Assembly: GCF_000972845.2 (NCBI RefSeq)
Contig: NC_040013.1
Location: 8,458,061 to 8,522,060, forward strand
Reading direction: 5' to 3'
DNA: 64,000 nt
Origin: Larimichthys crocea
Taxonomy: Eukaryota; Chordata; Actinopteri; Sciaenidae
Shown: one piece after another, positions 1 to 14,195 of the stretch
Layout: each line of letters begins with the position of its first letter
How positions within the stretch are numbered: position 1 is the first letter of the stretch
The notes under the pieces: generated by a model
Databases searched by the model: none
What the model was told of the DNA's origin: nothing
The model's input: the letters and a program-made list of their open reading frames with translations, nothing else
Made by a program: the position numbers and the translations under genes

Positions 1-1521
1 GACAGTGATGGGAGGATATTGTTTGCATATTCTAAAACAACCAACCACACAGCAGAGCTCTCTCTTTCGTCTCCTCAAAATGGTCCAATAAATTCCAATA
101 CAGTATAATGTGTCTGGCAGTTGTGCACTGCACGTCTTGGCCCCTATATGGTTCATCACTTTAGGTCTTTGACATGATGAGCAAGATATATGTTGTCTTT
201 ATTCCTTTTAGTATCCATTAAGCTAATGAGAGACGCTCCGGCTTTACTCTTGTTAAAACTTTGTAGGTGTCTGGCAATGGGTTTACTTGTTCAGCAAAAT
301 TGATGTGCTGCTCATTAAAACGATAACCATTTAGTCAATCTACCTCAGTCACACTCAGGCCATATTTACTCAACATCATGATTATAGTAGAAAAGCTGGG
401 GGATGGAGCCAATTTGAGGATAAAACATTTAGAAATTCCTAAAATGCCCAATTATTTCTTGTTTAGATCTGCTTTCTCGTCATTAAATGTCATTGCATGT
501 CTATAGATGGTGCATTCTCCAGAAAGAAAACACGGCATTAAGAGGACCGCGTGAAAAAGTCACAGCCGTAACAGCTTGCCTTTTCTAAAAACACAACGTT
601 AACAACCATCAAGGAATGCAGGGATGGCCTAATGTGAGAAACCGCACTTTCAAAGGTGCTCATTCAAATGGGGAAAGACAGGGAGGAGGGGGGAAGGAAT
701 TAATTGTACAAGGTAGCTCCTGTCCAAGCTCCCTTCAGCCTGTTCAAGGTCGAACAGACAATTAGTCGATTCTACAGTGAGTCAGACGTATACCTGATCA
801 AACACAATAGCCAGCAGCAAGCCTAGGAGCTTGGATGCGTGTTGAATGTAGTAATTGAATGTGACAATCCATGCGAACTAAAAAGCAACTCCTGTGAAAT
901 TGCAATGTATTCTAAAACAAAGTGCTCAAGAGATCATAATTTAGCTGTCCTTTAAGAAGTCAGAATTGTTCTCATGCTGCAGTATTCGATGTCTCTAGTT
1001 ATTCAGCCCTAAGGAGAAAAGAAGGAGGTGCGGGACAACATTTATCTTAAATTATAGATGGTGTAACTGAAGTAAACGTGAAAGCTTTTCAAAAAGAGTA
1101 TGATTGTAGTATCTATGTTTGATTTCCACTACTGATTTACTACACTATGACTCACTAAAATTGTGAAAAACCTATAAAAATGAGGCCGGGTCAAATGTAC
1201 AAAGGGCACTTTCACCAAACCCATCTTCCCTCTCATATAGACTGTGCGTGTTACCTGATGATAGCCCGTAACTCCAGTGCAGGCAGCTGATATGACTCAA
1301 GGCAGTGCATTTAAAATTAATGATCTGTTACAAAGGTTCCTGGCCTTTTGAATGCATTCTTGCTCAGCCCAGAAATGAATTTTACAGTTGCTTTGTGCAC
1401 TCGTGCTCATCTAGAATAGCCACAAAGTCATGACATCAACTGTGAGGTATCTTTAAAACTTTTCTTGCATAGAACTTGAGATTAAGATGGACAAAAAAAC
1501 TGAATAAACACAATTACTTGC

Positions 1522-1535
1522 TTTTTTTTTTTTTT
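1522..1535. repeat. T14 run followed by GCAG
   Basis: A homopolymer followed directly by GCAG, which resembles a plus-strand splice acceptor. I see no plus-strand exon after it. Confidence 0.9.
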
Positions 1536-1748
1536 GCAGCTCTCAGCTAAACTCTAATTTACTTCACAATGTGAATTGCCATTGTGGTAATAAATAAAAG
1601 GACGGAAATCGAGCACATTTGCTAGCTTGTGCCGTGATTAACAACTCATGTCAACAGAGCTGCTGCAGCATTTTCCTTACAAGACCAAAAGACCAAAATT
1701 AAATCAGATTAATCACTTTAATTTGAGCCAGAGCATGTTTGTCATACG

Positions 1749-1771
1749 TTTTTTTTTTTTTTTTTTTTTTT
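1749..1771. repeat. T23 run followed by GCAG
   Basis: A second, longer T run followed by GCAG about 230 bases after the first, with no exon evident downstream. Confidence 0.9.
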
Positions 1772-4700
1772 GCAGAAGTTGGGTTATTGACAATGTGTTA
1801 AAAGTAAAGAATGAAATAATCAATCAACAAGGGGCTAAGTGGCTCGCATTATTCCCCATGTGGCATGTTTTCAGTTCTGCTAACAGTAAAGAGGTCTGTT
1901 TTCGACTTGTGGTTACATAAATTATCAGCAAGCTTCATTACTGTTCTAGGAACTTTGAGCTGGATCCTGACAGGAGTGGAAAGTGACAGAGTTTGCTTGT
2001 GGTGCGGGTGGGGTAAGCATACTATATGCTGTATGACTCGCGCATAGGGCGCCAGTCTTCCCTTTGCAATATATATAGTCAGTGCTGTAAGGTAAAATTA
2101 ACAGTAAAAAAAGGGGTTTTACAGACTCCCCCACTTCCTTAATCTATCTCGCTGAGAACTGCTGCAATCTCAAGGACATTCTAAGACAAGGGCAGTTTCT
2201 GCTTTACAGACCCATACTGTATATTCAACAATGGATCTACACACTAAATGAGATGGAAGGGAGAGAAATGCTGAAGTCACCTTCTAGAGAAGTGCTGAGC
2301 ACTGGTGCTTGATATAAAAAGACTCCCAATGACAATTTGCACACATTAGCCACTGCCAGGCTATCAGGCCATATGAGTGTGTGGTGCCAAGTATGGGAGG
2401 AGTATAAAAAGGACATTGGCTCCAAAAGTACCTCAGTGAGCAGATTTTTACTGAAGACATAAGGCCACTAGACATAAACTAAAACCATTAGCAGATTATA
2501 TCTATTGATCACTCGTACAAAATACGAGCACAAGTGAAATCACATTTGCCTTGTATGACAACAGTGGCCATTTCAGTTTTAAAATGTTGTCTGAGTGCCG
2601 CATAAATTTGGCACAATTTTGTCGTCACACTGCAGTTGCTTTGTACACACAATCACTCGTATATGCTGTGTTCAAAGTAAACCTCTCACCTACCGTGGTG
2701 TAATACCAAACTCAAGAGATGTCCTCTTTGTTTGGGCTCTAATTAAATAAGCCTAATTGAGTTTCAACAGATAGAGATATAATTCAAATGTGATCTTGCA
2801 TTTTTGGTTTGCATGTTTCCTCAGTTAGTGCTACACTGGGGAACTTTTGTGTGTGTATGTGCAGTCTTGGGTAATGTTTACAAGGTATTACAGGACTACT
2901 GCAGTTACATTTATGGAGTAGAATTCATTAGAAAGATAGTGGAACCAGGCAGTTAAACTAAAGCCAGGGTGTCTGCTTGAGTTTGATATCTGCTCAAATG
3001 TTGACAGCTGTTGGACACTTTGGCTCCAGAAACCCAAATTAAAAGTATGTTTCTCTCTCCTACAACACCGACAGTACACCTACTACTGTATACAGTGGTG
3101 GCAGTCCTTCTATTTGGTGAATGATAGAATGTACACAGAGCACAAGGCAATTACACAGAGAGTTGGTGCTGCCAAATAGTCTGCTAATGTTGAATGTACT
3201 TCAGCTTGTAGGTTTACAACTTTTAATGGAGTAGGTTTGACATTTAATTTGTATTAATGAATGATATTTACACGGTGGGTAATGATGCCAAATGCAATGC
3301 AATATAAATGACATTCTTCATTTTGCAGTAAAACAACAATAAAATGTTCAGAAAATTGAGAAGAAATTTGATTAAGTCTAATTACATGAAACGTGGATAT
3401 TGTGTTATGTCACTGAATCAGTGGCTCCAAAATTACCTAATAAGTATAAAAGAATCTGAGAAGAATATAAGCCTTTGTTGCACTGAACTTTTCAAGTGAA
3501 GCCATAAAAACATAAACCTTTCCGGTCACATTCTGGCTTTAGAACTGTGGTTGCTCACAAGGATTGGATTCGGTCCGACCCTTTTCTTCCCAAGCGGAAC
3601 AAGACTTTTCACCCCACCGTTGAGGTTATTCTTCAGGGAAAATCCCTGCAGGCCATAATAAGATATATTTGTTGGACGTATTTGAGTGGATACAATCTCC
3701 TCAAAGAGGCCGCCACAGGTCACTTGCTGTGGAGGCACAGTGAAGAAAAGTGTGTGTCAAGATGTATTGTTGTTTGGGAATCCCTCCTCGCCAAAGATGC
3801 TGGATTATGGAAGTGTGGGAATTTGGAGCAGATGTCTTCGAGTCTGACACCCTTACATTTCACACTCCTTTTTTTCCTCTGCCCCATTTTCTATTATTCT
3901 ATTTGCCCAGTTTAGGAATCAATCTGATTCTCTCTACACTTTCCAAGATAAGTTTTTAGGCAGCACAAAAAGACGAGCCACAAAACATTACCCGTGGAGT
4001 GTGACAGCAGTGCTTATTTTTCTCAGCAGTCTGAGCCAAAGCCATTTCTTTACCACCACACCATAGCATATAATTTGAAGTTGAGGGACACTGATTAAAG
4101 CTCTTTCCACCCTCAAAAATCCGAAAGAAGCGAGGAAAAAGATAGGAGAATTTAGCAGGGTTAGGGTGCTAATCATATTAATCATGTAGCACTCTTGGTG
4201 CTCACAAGGACATCATTTGGAATTGGCTTTTTTTTTTCATGACTTGCTAATGCATTAGCTGACCTAGATTGAATTAGCCCTTATTGTTTTGTAAACTAGT
4301 AAAAGGTAATTAATGGGGAAAATAATTCCTCACAATTCCACACACGGTAAAGGATAAAAGACTTGTAGGAGTGCAGTTATGTCAGTTAAATGTCTCTCTT
4401 CTTTGTGAGATTTTTTTTTGGCTGAGGCTGTTGATTTGGAACACATTAGCACTGAAACACTGTCCATTATAATTTGTTTACCGTTCTCTAAAAATTTGTC
4501 GCAGGCCTAGTTAATACATCCCTTCAGAGACGACCTGAATCCTCTTCAACAAAATGTTCTGTTCGGCTCCTGTTCAACTGACGTATTCAATTATTTATTT
4601 TTTTTCCCTTTGGCATGGGAGAGGGAACTGTTAATTATGCTTTTGTTTTCACACAAACAAAATTACTCAACCAAACGTAAGAGCTCTTGATTAACAAAGG

Positions 4701-6709
4701 CAGACAGCAATTCCATTTTGTGCCAATTCAATGACGGCATCCGTTCTATTTTTCTCTTTCCCCCTCTCTAATGTTTCACCACTTTCACCCACAGCGTTGC
4801 TGATTTCCTTGCTCTACTTACAAGGTACACTTTACACTGTGGTAAAAAGGTGTACTTTTACAATCTAGCGCCTAATGATTGACAGGTTCTAAATCTGAAC
4901 CCACTCTTTGCTTTATCAGCTACCTGCAGCTTGGTTAAACTACCTCTAACTTGGACTCAGACAAAGTTGCTTTACTCAACACCACATCCATCATTGTGCC
5001 CATAAACTTTTGCAGAGGTGAAACTTGTTCTCACATGCGTTTTTAACCACGGGGGTAGGACATTTTAATATTGTGTGTAGCTGGTACCTCTTATTTCCTA
5101 TTTTAACAGAAAAACACAGAGTGTACCTAGACCTAGGTTTGATGCAACACTTAATGTTAATATTTACTATTGTGAGGCCGGATCATGTCTGGACATCTTT
5201 GTCAGCATATCAGTGCCTTAGTACTGCCTTGAGTAGAATACTTGGAATAGTTTAAGATTCAAGTGATGGACCCTTAACATTAAGGGTGGAAAGTATCACT
5301 TGGCAGGTATAGCCATTCTTTTAAAAGGCAACAAGTCAGACAAGCATGCAGAGTATAAAAGCACATGTGCATCATTGCAGAGCAAAGAAGAAAAAAAAAT
5401 AGAAGAAATGACGTGTTGGGGCTTCTAAATTTTCCCTGAATGCCCTCAGAGAATCTAAAGCCTGTATTTATCTCATTGATACTTCCCAGAGCTGGTTGGC
5501 ACATATGTTGTCCAGTCTAAATAAGATTAGGTTTTCCCCCTAGAGCTTCCTTTCAGCCAGATTTCCCAAATAAGCCTCCTGGCACCTGCACAAGGTAGAT
5601 ATTGCTTAACTAATCCAATAATGGAAAACAAAATGCTCAGCACTTCTGTCTAATAAGGCACACACTAGTGTGGTGGGGGACAATTATGAAATTTACCTTC
5701 CTGAGTTGTTTTTTTAAGGGATCACAGGGTAGTGAACTCTAATTCAACCTTCAAATCGTTTTAAATGTACTCTTTATAGACTGTGGTTTTTATGATTGCC
5801 CAGACTGGAAAAGACTCATGAGTGGCTCAAATGTGACAGCACAGCCCAATTATATGCCCGGGGCCAAGGTTCTTTATGTTCCAAAGCCTTAGATGAACTG
5901 ATATGAGAAAACACTAAGTGGCACGACATGACAACTTTCTAGTTTAGGTTTACAAATGCGTCTGTGCAGGACTGGCAGGTTAGAACTAATCCTGTTGTAT
6001 CTGGCAAAGTGTCTGAGAGTTTGTGTTTCCTATAAAAGACTGTGATCCATTTATCTCCCCTGAGGATACAAAGTATGTCTCATAACAACATCAGTGGAGT
6101 GGGTAACCGAAAAAGAGTAATGTGTCTACTGTCGTGCATGTTTTGACGCCCTATTTTCACAGAGAAAAGTCAGCCGTTCATAAACCATCTCGTAGATCTG
6201 AAGGGCGGGGGGATTTTAGATGAAGATTTGCAAATCATACTTTTTCTGTTGAATTCAAGTGACGCCTAAACCCACACCAGGGCTTTCAGAAAACTCAAAC
6301 ACATTTTTGCAGACGTTCCCAATACACTGTATTTTGTGCAGTAAAAGTTGAGCCCAACAGAAATCAGCAGGAAGAGTGTAGCTGCGCTGACGAAAACAAG
6401 CTTCGCTTTCAGTTCATTAGGTGACTCTACAGGTATAGAGCAGGCTAATGAATATTACTGTGAATGTGCCACAGTTGGCTCAAACCGTTAATTCCAATTC
6501 ACTGTAATAGAGTTTAAAGAGGAACAGGGCCACTCCAACAAAGTGGCATTAGGTCTCACTAGTTTGCTACCTCTAAAAGGGTAGTTCAGTAATTTGCTGA
6601 ACAAATACAACTTCTTTAAAAAAACAAAAAAACAACAACGGCTAAAACCTGAGGGCAGGCAGTGAGAGACCATCTAGTATCCACTCAAATTTTATTTTAC
6701 CCTTGTTGC

Positions 6710-6847
6710 CTAAAGGAGCAAAACGGGAATGGATTGTGAAATACTATCCTGTCTGTTCCTTAAAACTCTTGCGATGATGAACGTTGCTACAAAATATAGG
6801 AGGAGGAAGGTGAAGGCGTAGAAAGCTCCCCATAACCCGAGGTTCAT
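6710..6847 (-). other. Candidate 45-codon single-membrane-segment ORF in intron 3
   Basis: From an ATG with G at -3, the frame encodes 45 residues. There is a short N terminus (MNLGLWG), one strong hydrophobic stretch (about residues 8-26, FYAFTFLLLYFVATFII) and then a basic segment (ARVLRNRQ), which together look like a small membrane microprotein. An in-frame ATG further upstream (6913) would make it 67 residues. An AATAAA hexamer lies on the minus strand at 6696-6691, 14 bases after the stop. Codons in the hydrophobic part favour C in the third position (TTC, TAC, GCC, ATC). I do not recognise the protein. Hydrophobic ORFs of this size arise by chance, so this is a candidate only. Confidence 0.15.
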
Positions 6848-9800
6848 GGCACTCTGTCTCGGTGAAAAATGGCATCCTCTCCCCCTTTGCCCCGCACTGA
6901 TTGTTTCTTCCATAAATCCCCTTTGAGATTGTATAATTAATTGAATGCTGCTTATTTGTCATTAAAAATCCCTGCCTAATGCCTGAGATTATGAGGAAGC
7001 CATTGTAGAGTCAATCTATTAATCATCAGGGCTTTTTTTTAACCATAGAAAACCCTTCACAGACGAACAATTCTAGCTGTTCCTCATTCAGAATGACATT
7101 GAAGAACTAGTTGTAAAACTCTGTTTACATACTGGTGTCGTGGTACATTCATATAATAGTATAAGACTTAAAAATCCATTCTCTTGTACAATAGACTATG
7201 TCAATTTCAATTAAACAAACATTTCTTACACTTTTAAATTTCATGTATCACTATCAAGGGAGTAGCCATGTTGTTGACAATCACTGGATGGTTTGGAGAT
7301 TGATTCTTGTAGTGTCCACGGCTTGCATCATATTGGAAGGCCATTTTATGGGGGATTTTGGTTGGAATTTGAGTAGAAAAAAGGTGATGGGGGCAGGGGA
7401 AATAATCCAGGTTAAAAATGGCTGGAGTTATGCTTTAAAATGACCCCGCCTAATGTTCCTCCAAGCCTGCCATCCCCCACAGACATTTTTTATGGCCATC
7501 GCTGTTGGGGCAGATTGGATCAGCCAAGCAGAGGGCATGCAACAGAGATGCACGCCACTTCTGGCAAGGCGCCCCAACCTCTCCCTAGGCCCCATGTCAT
7601 TCATAAACATGACGGATTAGCTGTGATATTCCTCCATTTACAACATAAGCGAAGGGAGTGGGAGGAAGAGAATGAAAGCAGAGAGTGAGTGTTAGTGTCG
7701 GTTGCCCCTTAGGGGTAGTGCTAAAATGGATGGGTAAAGAGGGAGATGAAAAGGAGAGATGAAGCAGGAAGGGCGGAGAGGGGGCCATTCTCTACAGGCC
7801 TGGCTGGGCAAGCAGCAAGGCAGGCAGGAAGCCAGGCACAAAGCTCCATTTACGCTCAGATGCGCCCCCCCCTCCTGCTTTTCAGACTTCACATCAGCTC
7901 AGCCAGATGTACTGTTCTGAGTAAGGATCACCTAGGGAAAAGGTGGAGAGGGGAGAGAGAGAGAGCGAGATTTGAAGATCTCCTCTACCTACAATCGAGT
8001 CTTCCTTCCACACCCGTATTGTCTTTTGCGTTCGCCTTCCTCGCTGAGTTCATCTGCCCTCGATACAGCCGCGGCTCATCTGAGACTTTAAAAAGACGCC
8101 TGGTGTTAAAGACTCTCCCTCGATCTGTCTTTGTCTGTCTCCCACCCTCTTTGCCGTCTGTCCCTCTCCCACCCTCTTCCGGATTTTACTTTGCATATTC
8201 CATTTGCTGGTTGTTACCTTGAGCAATGATTCCATTTACTTCAGAAAACAGTACCCCATTTATTTAGACTCTGGGGGAAAAAAAAGGAAAAAAAAGTTGG
8301 CTCTTGTCATCCTATCTGCCATCACCATTTTTTTTTTATTATTAGTAATATTCAAAGGAGGAGGGAGACAACAATTTGACAATGCTTTGAGCTATTTGCC
8401 AAACACAAAAAACTGAAATGGATGTCACATATTCTCTCTCAACTCCATGAGATGCACCTCAGGAAGCCTCTTCTTGTTTTTTCATTTCCTTTTTTCAAAT
8501 CTTTTTTCTTAACAGTCCATCAACCCTCATTTGATCCTCTTGAGTGCATTAAGCATTCACAAATAGAGAGGACGTGGCAGGGCAATATATAAACAACCGC
8601 ACAACCTTCTCCTTAGAGATGCCTCCGTTCTCTCCGACACCCGTCACTTTGAAGCATATACTGCCAGACATCTGTTCTGTTTTTGTTTTTTTATGTTTCA
8701 GGCTTGTTCGCTATATATTTACCATCTTACCGCCCACTCGGGATGGCCTGATGCTTCAAAGTTTAATAATGTATATGTTTGCATGTCAACATAATATGGA
8801 CTATTGAAGCTGAGGCAGGAGCCAGCATGTACTCAGGAGAGTATAAGCGACCAGGTGAGTCTTCCTACCATGCAGGAAAAAAAGACAGAAGGCAAAACTG
8901 TGAGCCACTGAGTTGCTTCATTAAGCTTCATGTACTATGCATTCAGAAGCAGGGAGGGCTGTTTATCAAGCGGGTGCTTCTAATATGTCACGTGGCACGT
9001 CATTCTGTTTGTTTAGAGAAGTCTGTGTGTCCGTCTAAGGCGGAAAGAAAAGGTGTGCATGCTTTACTCGCAAGAAACCATCCCATCAGCTGTCAGAATA
9101 CTTCCATAAATTCCTCTGAACTTTAATCACTTTGAGCACTCTGCGCATGACAGTGCCAGATATCTTTATGGGTCACGGCCCGAGACTCTCGTTTGAACAG
9201 GGTGTCGTCAGACTCAGATCAGTACTCTGGGAGACGTGTGGTATAAATGTCTGAGGGAACTCACTTCATGCAAGTTCACTTCTTCCTGAGAAAGCGAAAA
9301 CCTAGCACCGGCCATTTCAATTATTGATACAGCTAAAAGCTTGCTACAGGAGAGGGGAGTATGGACGCTATTCATGCTACCTAACATCCTGCAGAGAGGA
9401 CCTCTTGCCTCTCAAAGAGAGCTCTAATGGAAAAAGGGGGGTTATATCAGGCTTTTCAACTTCAGCAGACGGGCATTCTCCCCAGAATCGACTGTGGGGG
9501 ACGATGGGTGTCACAACAGGCAGTGGGTGGTATTATTTTAATAAAGAAGTGACTATATTAAAATCACATGTTTTGAAATTTGACAGCTGCTTTTACAGCT
9601 GCTGTGACTGTGAATATGTGAGGTCCCTCACCCCCCCCCTTCCTTTCATTCAGCCATAAAACATCTTAAGTAGTCACTGCGCCCATCTTTGCTGTACTGG
9701 ATGTAATAATGTATACACAACTAATTAAACCCCCAAAATCAATTCTTGCCACATCAATCGACTCTCAATCCAAAGATGTTTGGTTGTAATTAGCGAGGAA

Positions 9801-12800
9801 TCTTATGCAGCTTTGAAAAGTTTCTCAAGATCATTAGATGAATTAGGACGACCCTGCAGTACCCAATTAATCTGCTCGAAAATGACTTTTGAGTGCAGCT
9901 AGGATCAAAGCTACTGACATTAGCACCCCTCGACTACCTGGCTCAGACTTCCTCACACTCCTGGTTTTATGACCTTGTGTCCCATCTAGTTCAGCCAGTA
10001 CTCCTTCATAAAAAAATGTGTTAAGCTCTGCCATATAGTCTGTCATGTAATGTGCAAAAATTCAGTTAAATTTTATTAAGCTAAAACAAGAGATATAAAA
10101 TTTATAAATCTCTCTCTATGATTGACATATTAGCATATATTTTTACAGGAGATTGGCAGTGTCTAAGATGGTGTACCTGCTGAACTTAGACATGTTGACA
10201 TTGTGATCAGCTGTATTTAATAAGAAATTACAAAATTATATTTAATGCAAATGCATGCATGGTCTAATCTAATGATTTGCAAGGAAACTTTGTTCAAGTG
10301 CCTGACCTTCCCTTACTATTTACTGTTTTGGTGTGCTTCCATAACAATTTGCATTTTAAAATCACTCATCACCTAATTGCACTACCAGGATTCGAGGGTC
10401 ACTGCGGAACGCAGTGGCATCTGAGGCCAGTGAGGGGGAAAAACAAAACAAAAAAAAAAAACACCACATTCCTCATTTGTCTGAATCGATAATTATTAAT
10501 TTAGGAGGCTGTGTTTACTTTTATTAAAACAAATGCAGAGCAACAACATGCGCAGAGTTATCTATCACGTTCAGAGTGCAGTCCAAACGCCTTTGTGGCT
10601 ACAGCAGATGTTTTCTCACACGCTATGCAGACTATAAAGTCGGACATCCATCTTGTTGGCAGTGGTTTTGTCTTAAATCATCCTGCATACTATACAGATA
10701 CTGATTGGCTTCCACGATTAACCACACAGTAAGATATAAGGGGGAGTGGGGGCTTTTTCTTTCTCTTTTTTTCTGGGACTAGATCAGTTTCTGTGCGGAC
10801 AGTCAACTCCATCTTTTTAATTACAATAATGAATAACTTGTCATCATGTGCTCCATTTCTGTGACATATGAGAGAGTGAGGATGGGAATTGTGGGGAGTA
10901 GCATTGTCGTTATTTGCCAAATCCCAAGCAATAACCTGCCTATGGATATTTTCTAAAACATCTAATGGACATGGAGATAATTTATGGTCTGTGAAGTTGG
11001 TTCCAGACTTATCCCAGCATGCTTAGGGAGAAGAAACATGTCTGTTTCTGAGGAAAAAATGTGCTGCAAGTAACAATTAAAGACTGTTTGTTCACATGAC
11101 AAACCTGCTAAAACACACTATGACAACCAATGTAATAGTGCTATGTACTATAGGAGGATATATGGTTTGTATTGGATGGACCACTTGCGTTCCTTCAAAG
11201 CAACAAAAAAAAAAGGTTTTCAAAGAAGTTGTATTTGTTTTATATTCAACAAAAGAGTTAAACTCCTACAGTGAGTCAGCATGTTTCCACAGCACCATTT
11301 TTGGAGGAAAAATTTATTTTTCAGAGAAAATTGAGCGTTCCATGTGGCGGCCCAGGTCTTGCCATCTATAGAGCTCCTGCCAGCAACCGAGAGAATTGTA
11401 TGGTAGCTGCTGGCCCCCTACTCTCTCTTTTTTTTTCTTTTTTTTTCAAGCCACTGATCACAAGCGCAGTAATTTTACAATGGTCACTTGCTTCATCCCC
11501 ACTGCATCCCTTGCTCCGACAGTCCGAGACAGCTGACACAGCATTTATCTTGCTAAGCAATTTGAGCATGCAGACCAGCTTTTGTTCATCTCTCACTCTG
11601 TACTTGTTAGAGGAAAAAGGCATTATGCACTGGGAAAATGGTGCACACAGATGATGAAAACCGATGGTTAGGAATGAGCATTACAGTACATTTTAAATTA
11701 TTCTCATCAGTCACTGCTCACAATTTACTACGGATTTGTGCTAGGCAGGCTGGTCCACACAGTTTACATTGACCAGCATCTTATGGATATCAGTTAACTC
11801 TGCCCGGAATATAAATGCAGCTTTTGGTCTTTTATTAAGTGCGGAGACCATTTTTCTCATAACAATGACAAAGAGTGGAGTGCATGCATTGTCTATGAAT
11901 AATCACTGATCATGTAGCAGCCCTTTCATTGTACGCGGAAAGATCCGTCTCAGCTACACGGCTTTGACTGTGCCATTGCACCATTCCATACAAATGGAAA
12001 TGATGCATTCTGTTTTTCCGTCACAGGAGAGCGGCTTCCCATTTTCCGCTCCCACTGTCAAGTTGTGCACAGCTGCATAAGTTTGCACACTTGTGTGTGG
12101 GGCACAGGAAATAGCTGTTGACAGCATAATGGGAGTATGAGGATGCGATATAAATCCTTAATCATGCCTGAATCATGAACTGCAGCACTCAAATCCACAC
12201 ATCATTCTGTTGGAACTACTGCCAGCAGAGAGTCTCAACACCGTGCGGCACACTGGCTACATGCTTTCTGGTATTTCTTTTGTTTGCTCCTGGTTAAAAG
12301 TTTATGAAATAAATCCAACTCAGGCAGTATGTGACAGATAAGACTCTCCATGAGTACATGTTCATATGGGAATATCTTCCATATTCATAAATGAGATCAA
12401 ATACCACTTCACTGAAATCATGACACCCAAAATGTGCTGTTCCTTCATTTCTCAATCCCTTCCTGCCATTCTCAATTACAAAGCAAATCATGATGACCTT
12501 AATTCAAAGACACGAGTCGCATATGAGGTGGGTCATCTCATACTTAATCAAAACAGAGGGGGAGGAAAAGTAAACCCGTACCTCATGCCGTGGCCTGGCA
12601 GATTTGACTCGGAACATCATTACGTTTCAGGGTTCGCCTTTCATGCAAATCGCTCCTCTAAGCCTGGAAGTTCATTACTAATGGCGCTTCCCATCTAGTT
12701 AGAGGCCCATCCGAATACTAATATCCCCCAGTACTTTGGATTTGTCACCTCGAATCCCCTCTCCTCATAGCATGGCAATTACAACAATGTGCTTTTCCTT

Positions 12801-13229
12801 CATGGAATTAGGCATCACCCCCTGTGGCGAGCTTCCCACAACAGATGCTTTGCAGTCGTTGCCACAGACCATTGGAGCCCAAATGAACTAAACGAACAGT
12901 CACTTTATATGTATTAGGTCTGGTATAGTATCACTTATCTTTGTTTGCCTATTTATTTATCTCTCCAATCCTGCAGCACACATTTATGTGCAAGTTTAGT
13001 ATTTCTCCACTAAAAGGGCCATAGGAGGAGAGAAACATATATTTATTTTTTTGCTGGTGTTGGTGACAGACCGGACTTTAAAAATGTGCCGTTGCATTTT
13101 TCAAACTGCAGTTTATGTCACGGTGAATGATGAGTAGCAAACCAGTAGTGCTGTATTTATTGTACTGTACAAAGTAGTTTTGGAAGGCAGAAGCTTTTTG
13201 GTCTCCTAAATAATATATAATGCATCCTT

Positions 13230-13250
13230 GAGGTAACCTTGCGTTACCTC
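13230..13250. repeat. Short inverted repeat (8 bp stem, 5 nt loop)
   Basis: GAGGTAAC and GTTACCTC flank CTTGC. The arms are perfectly complementary. It may be incidental. Confidence 0.8.
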
Positions 13251-13625
13251 GTACAGTACGCTGCCTTCACAATGCAGCATGGCAGCTTGCTCCCAGCTTC
13301 ATGTCAATGTCGTCCTTACGTTGGGTCCTTGACTAAAGAAAGAAACTATTTTGCTATACTGTTTGTTTTAACTATCATCGGTGTCTACAGCTTGAAGTTA
13401 TAACTGTTTAATAAAAGGCTCAAATAAAATGCCTAGCTAGAGCTTATCTTATTACAATAATCCCTGATATCCTTGTCTGTGACCAGCACTGTGGCAGCAT
13501 TTTCATTTTGTTTGTTTGATTTTCATCTCGCTTCCTTTCCTTTGTCTGTCTTGTTATGAACTGTTATCACTGCTCATGATAATTATTCAATTCTTTTATT
13601 CATCATTTGCTGCGTCACAGCCGGC

Positions 13626-13648
13626 GTGTGTGTGTGTGTGTGTGTGTG
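13626..13648. repeat. (GT)n microsatellite
   Basis: About 11 perfect GT units in intron 3. Confidence 0.95.
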
Positions 13649-14103
13649 AGACAATACCTTTCCTTGGTAACACCTACGAGACACCAGACGTCTGGCAAAT
13701 GAATGCTCAAACTGGGTGTAGGTTGAATCCCTGTTGTGTCATAGCACGTGTATAGAGATGGGAGTGAAATGAACACACATTGATGTAAAAATCTAGCAGA
13801 TTATTACCTGAATCATTCATAGTGCCAGTATTCTGGGTTTATATGTATCTAAGGGGAGGCAATGTGAGGACAGGAGCACATCTTTTTATTTGCGCCAGAG
13901 CTGAGAGAGAAAAATATTTTCCTGTTTTAAAAAAAAAATAATAATAATATTTTTTCTGGTCCGTGATAGGCCTCTCCTCACCTTCAATACATTGATGGGA
14001 AAGGAAAGCAAGCAGAAGAGCAAAATGGAAATGGTAATAAACATGCTAATGCTAGGCCGGGAAGAGAAGCCTCTATACCCGTCCCTCTGCTATCTATTGG
14101 TGC

Positions 14104-14126
14104 GTGTGTGTGTGTGTGTGTGTGTG
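14104..14126. repeat. (GT)n microsatellite
   Basis: About 11 perfect GT units, 70 bases before a second alternating purine-pyrimidine tract. Confidence 0.95.
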
Positions 14127-14195
14127 GAGGGAAAAAACAGATAGAGAAAGAACCGGAGTTTACAGGAAATGTGCACAATATCTCACGTGAGAGCT

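Noticed and set aside
7428..7610. Minus-strand DMGPR motif near 7590, reminiscent of the DMGPQL block in the Ig2 exon
   Set aside because: The residues around it do not match Ig2, and no acceptor or donor in the right phase flanks it.
7746..8222. 158-codon plus-strand open frame
   Set aside because: It lies over purine- and pyrimidine-biased low-complexity DNA, with overlapping frames on the minus strand. The peptide has no recognisable fold.
13709..13722. GGTTGAATCC, similar to a tRNA/SINE B box
   Set aside because: No A box at the right distance, no cloverleaf and no tRNA-like ends.
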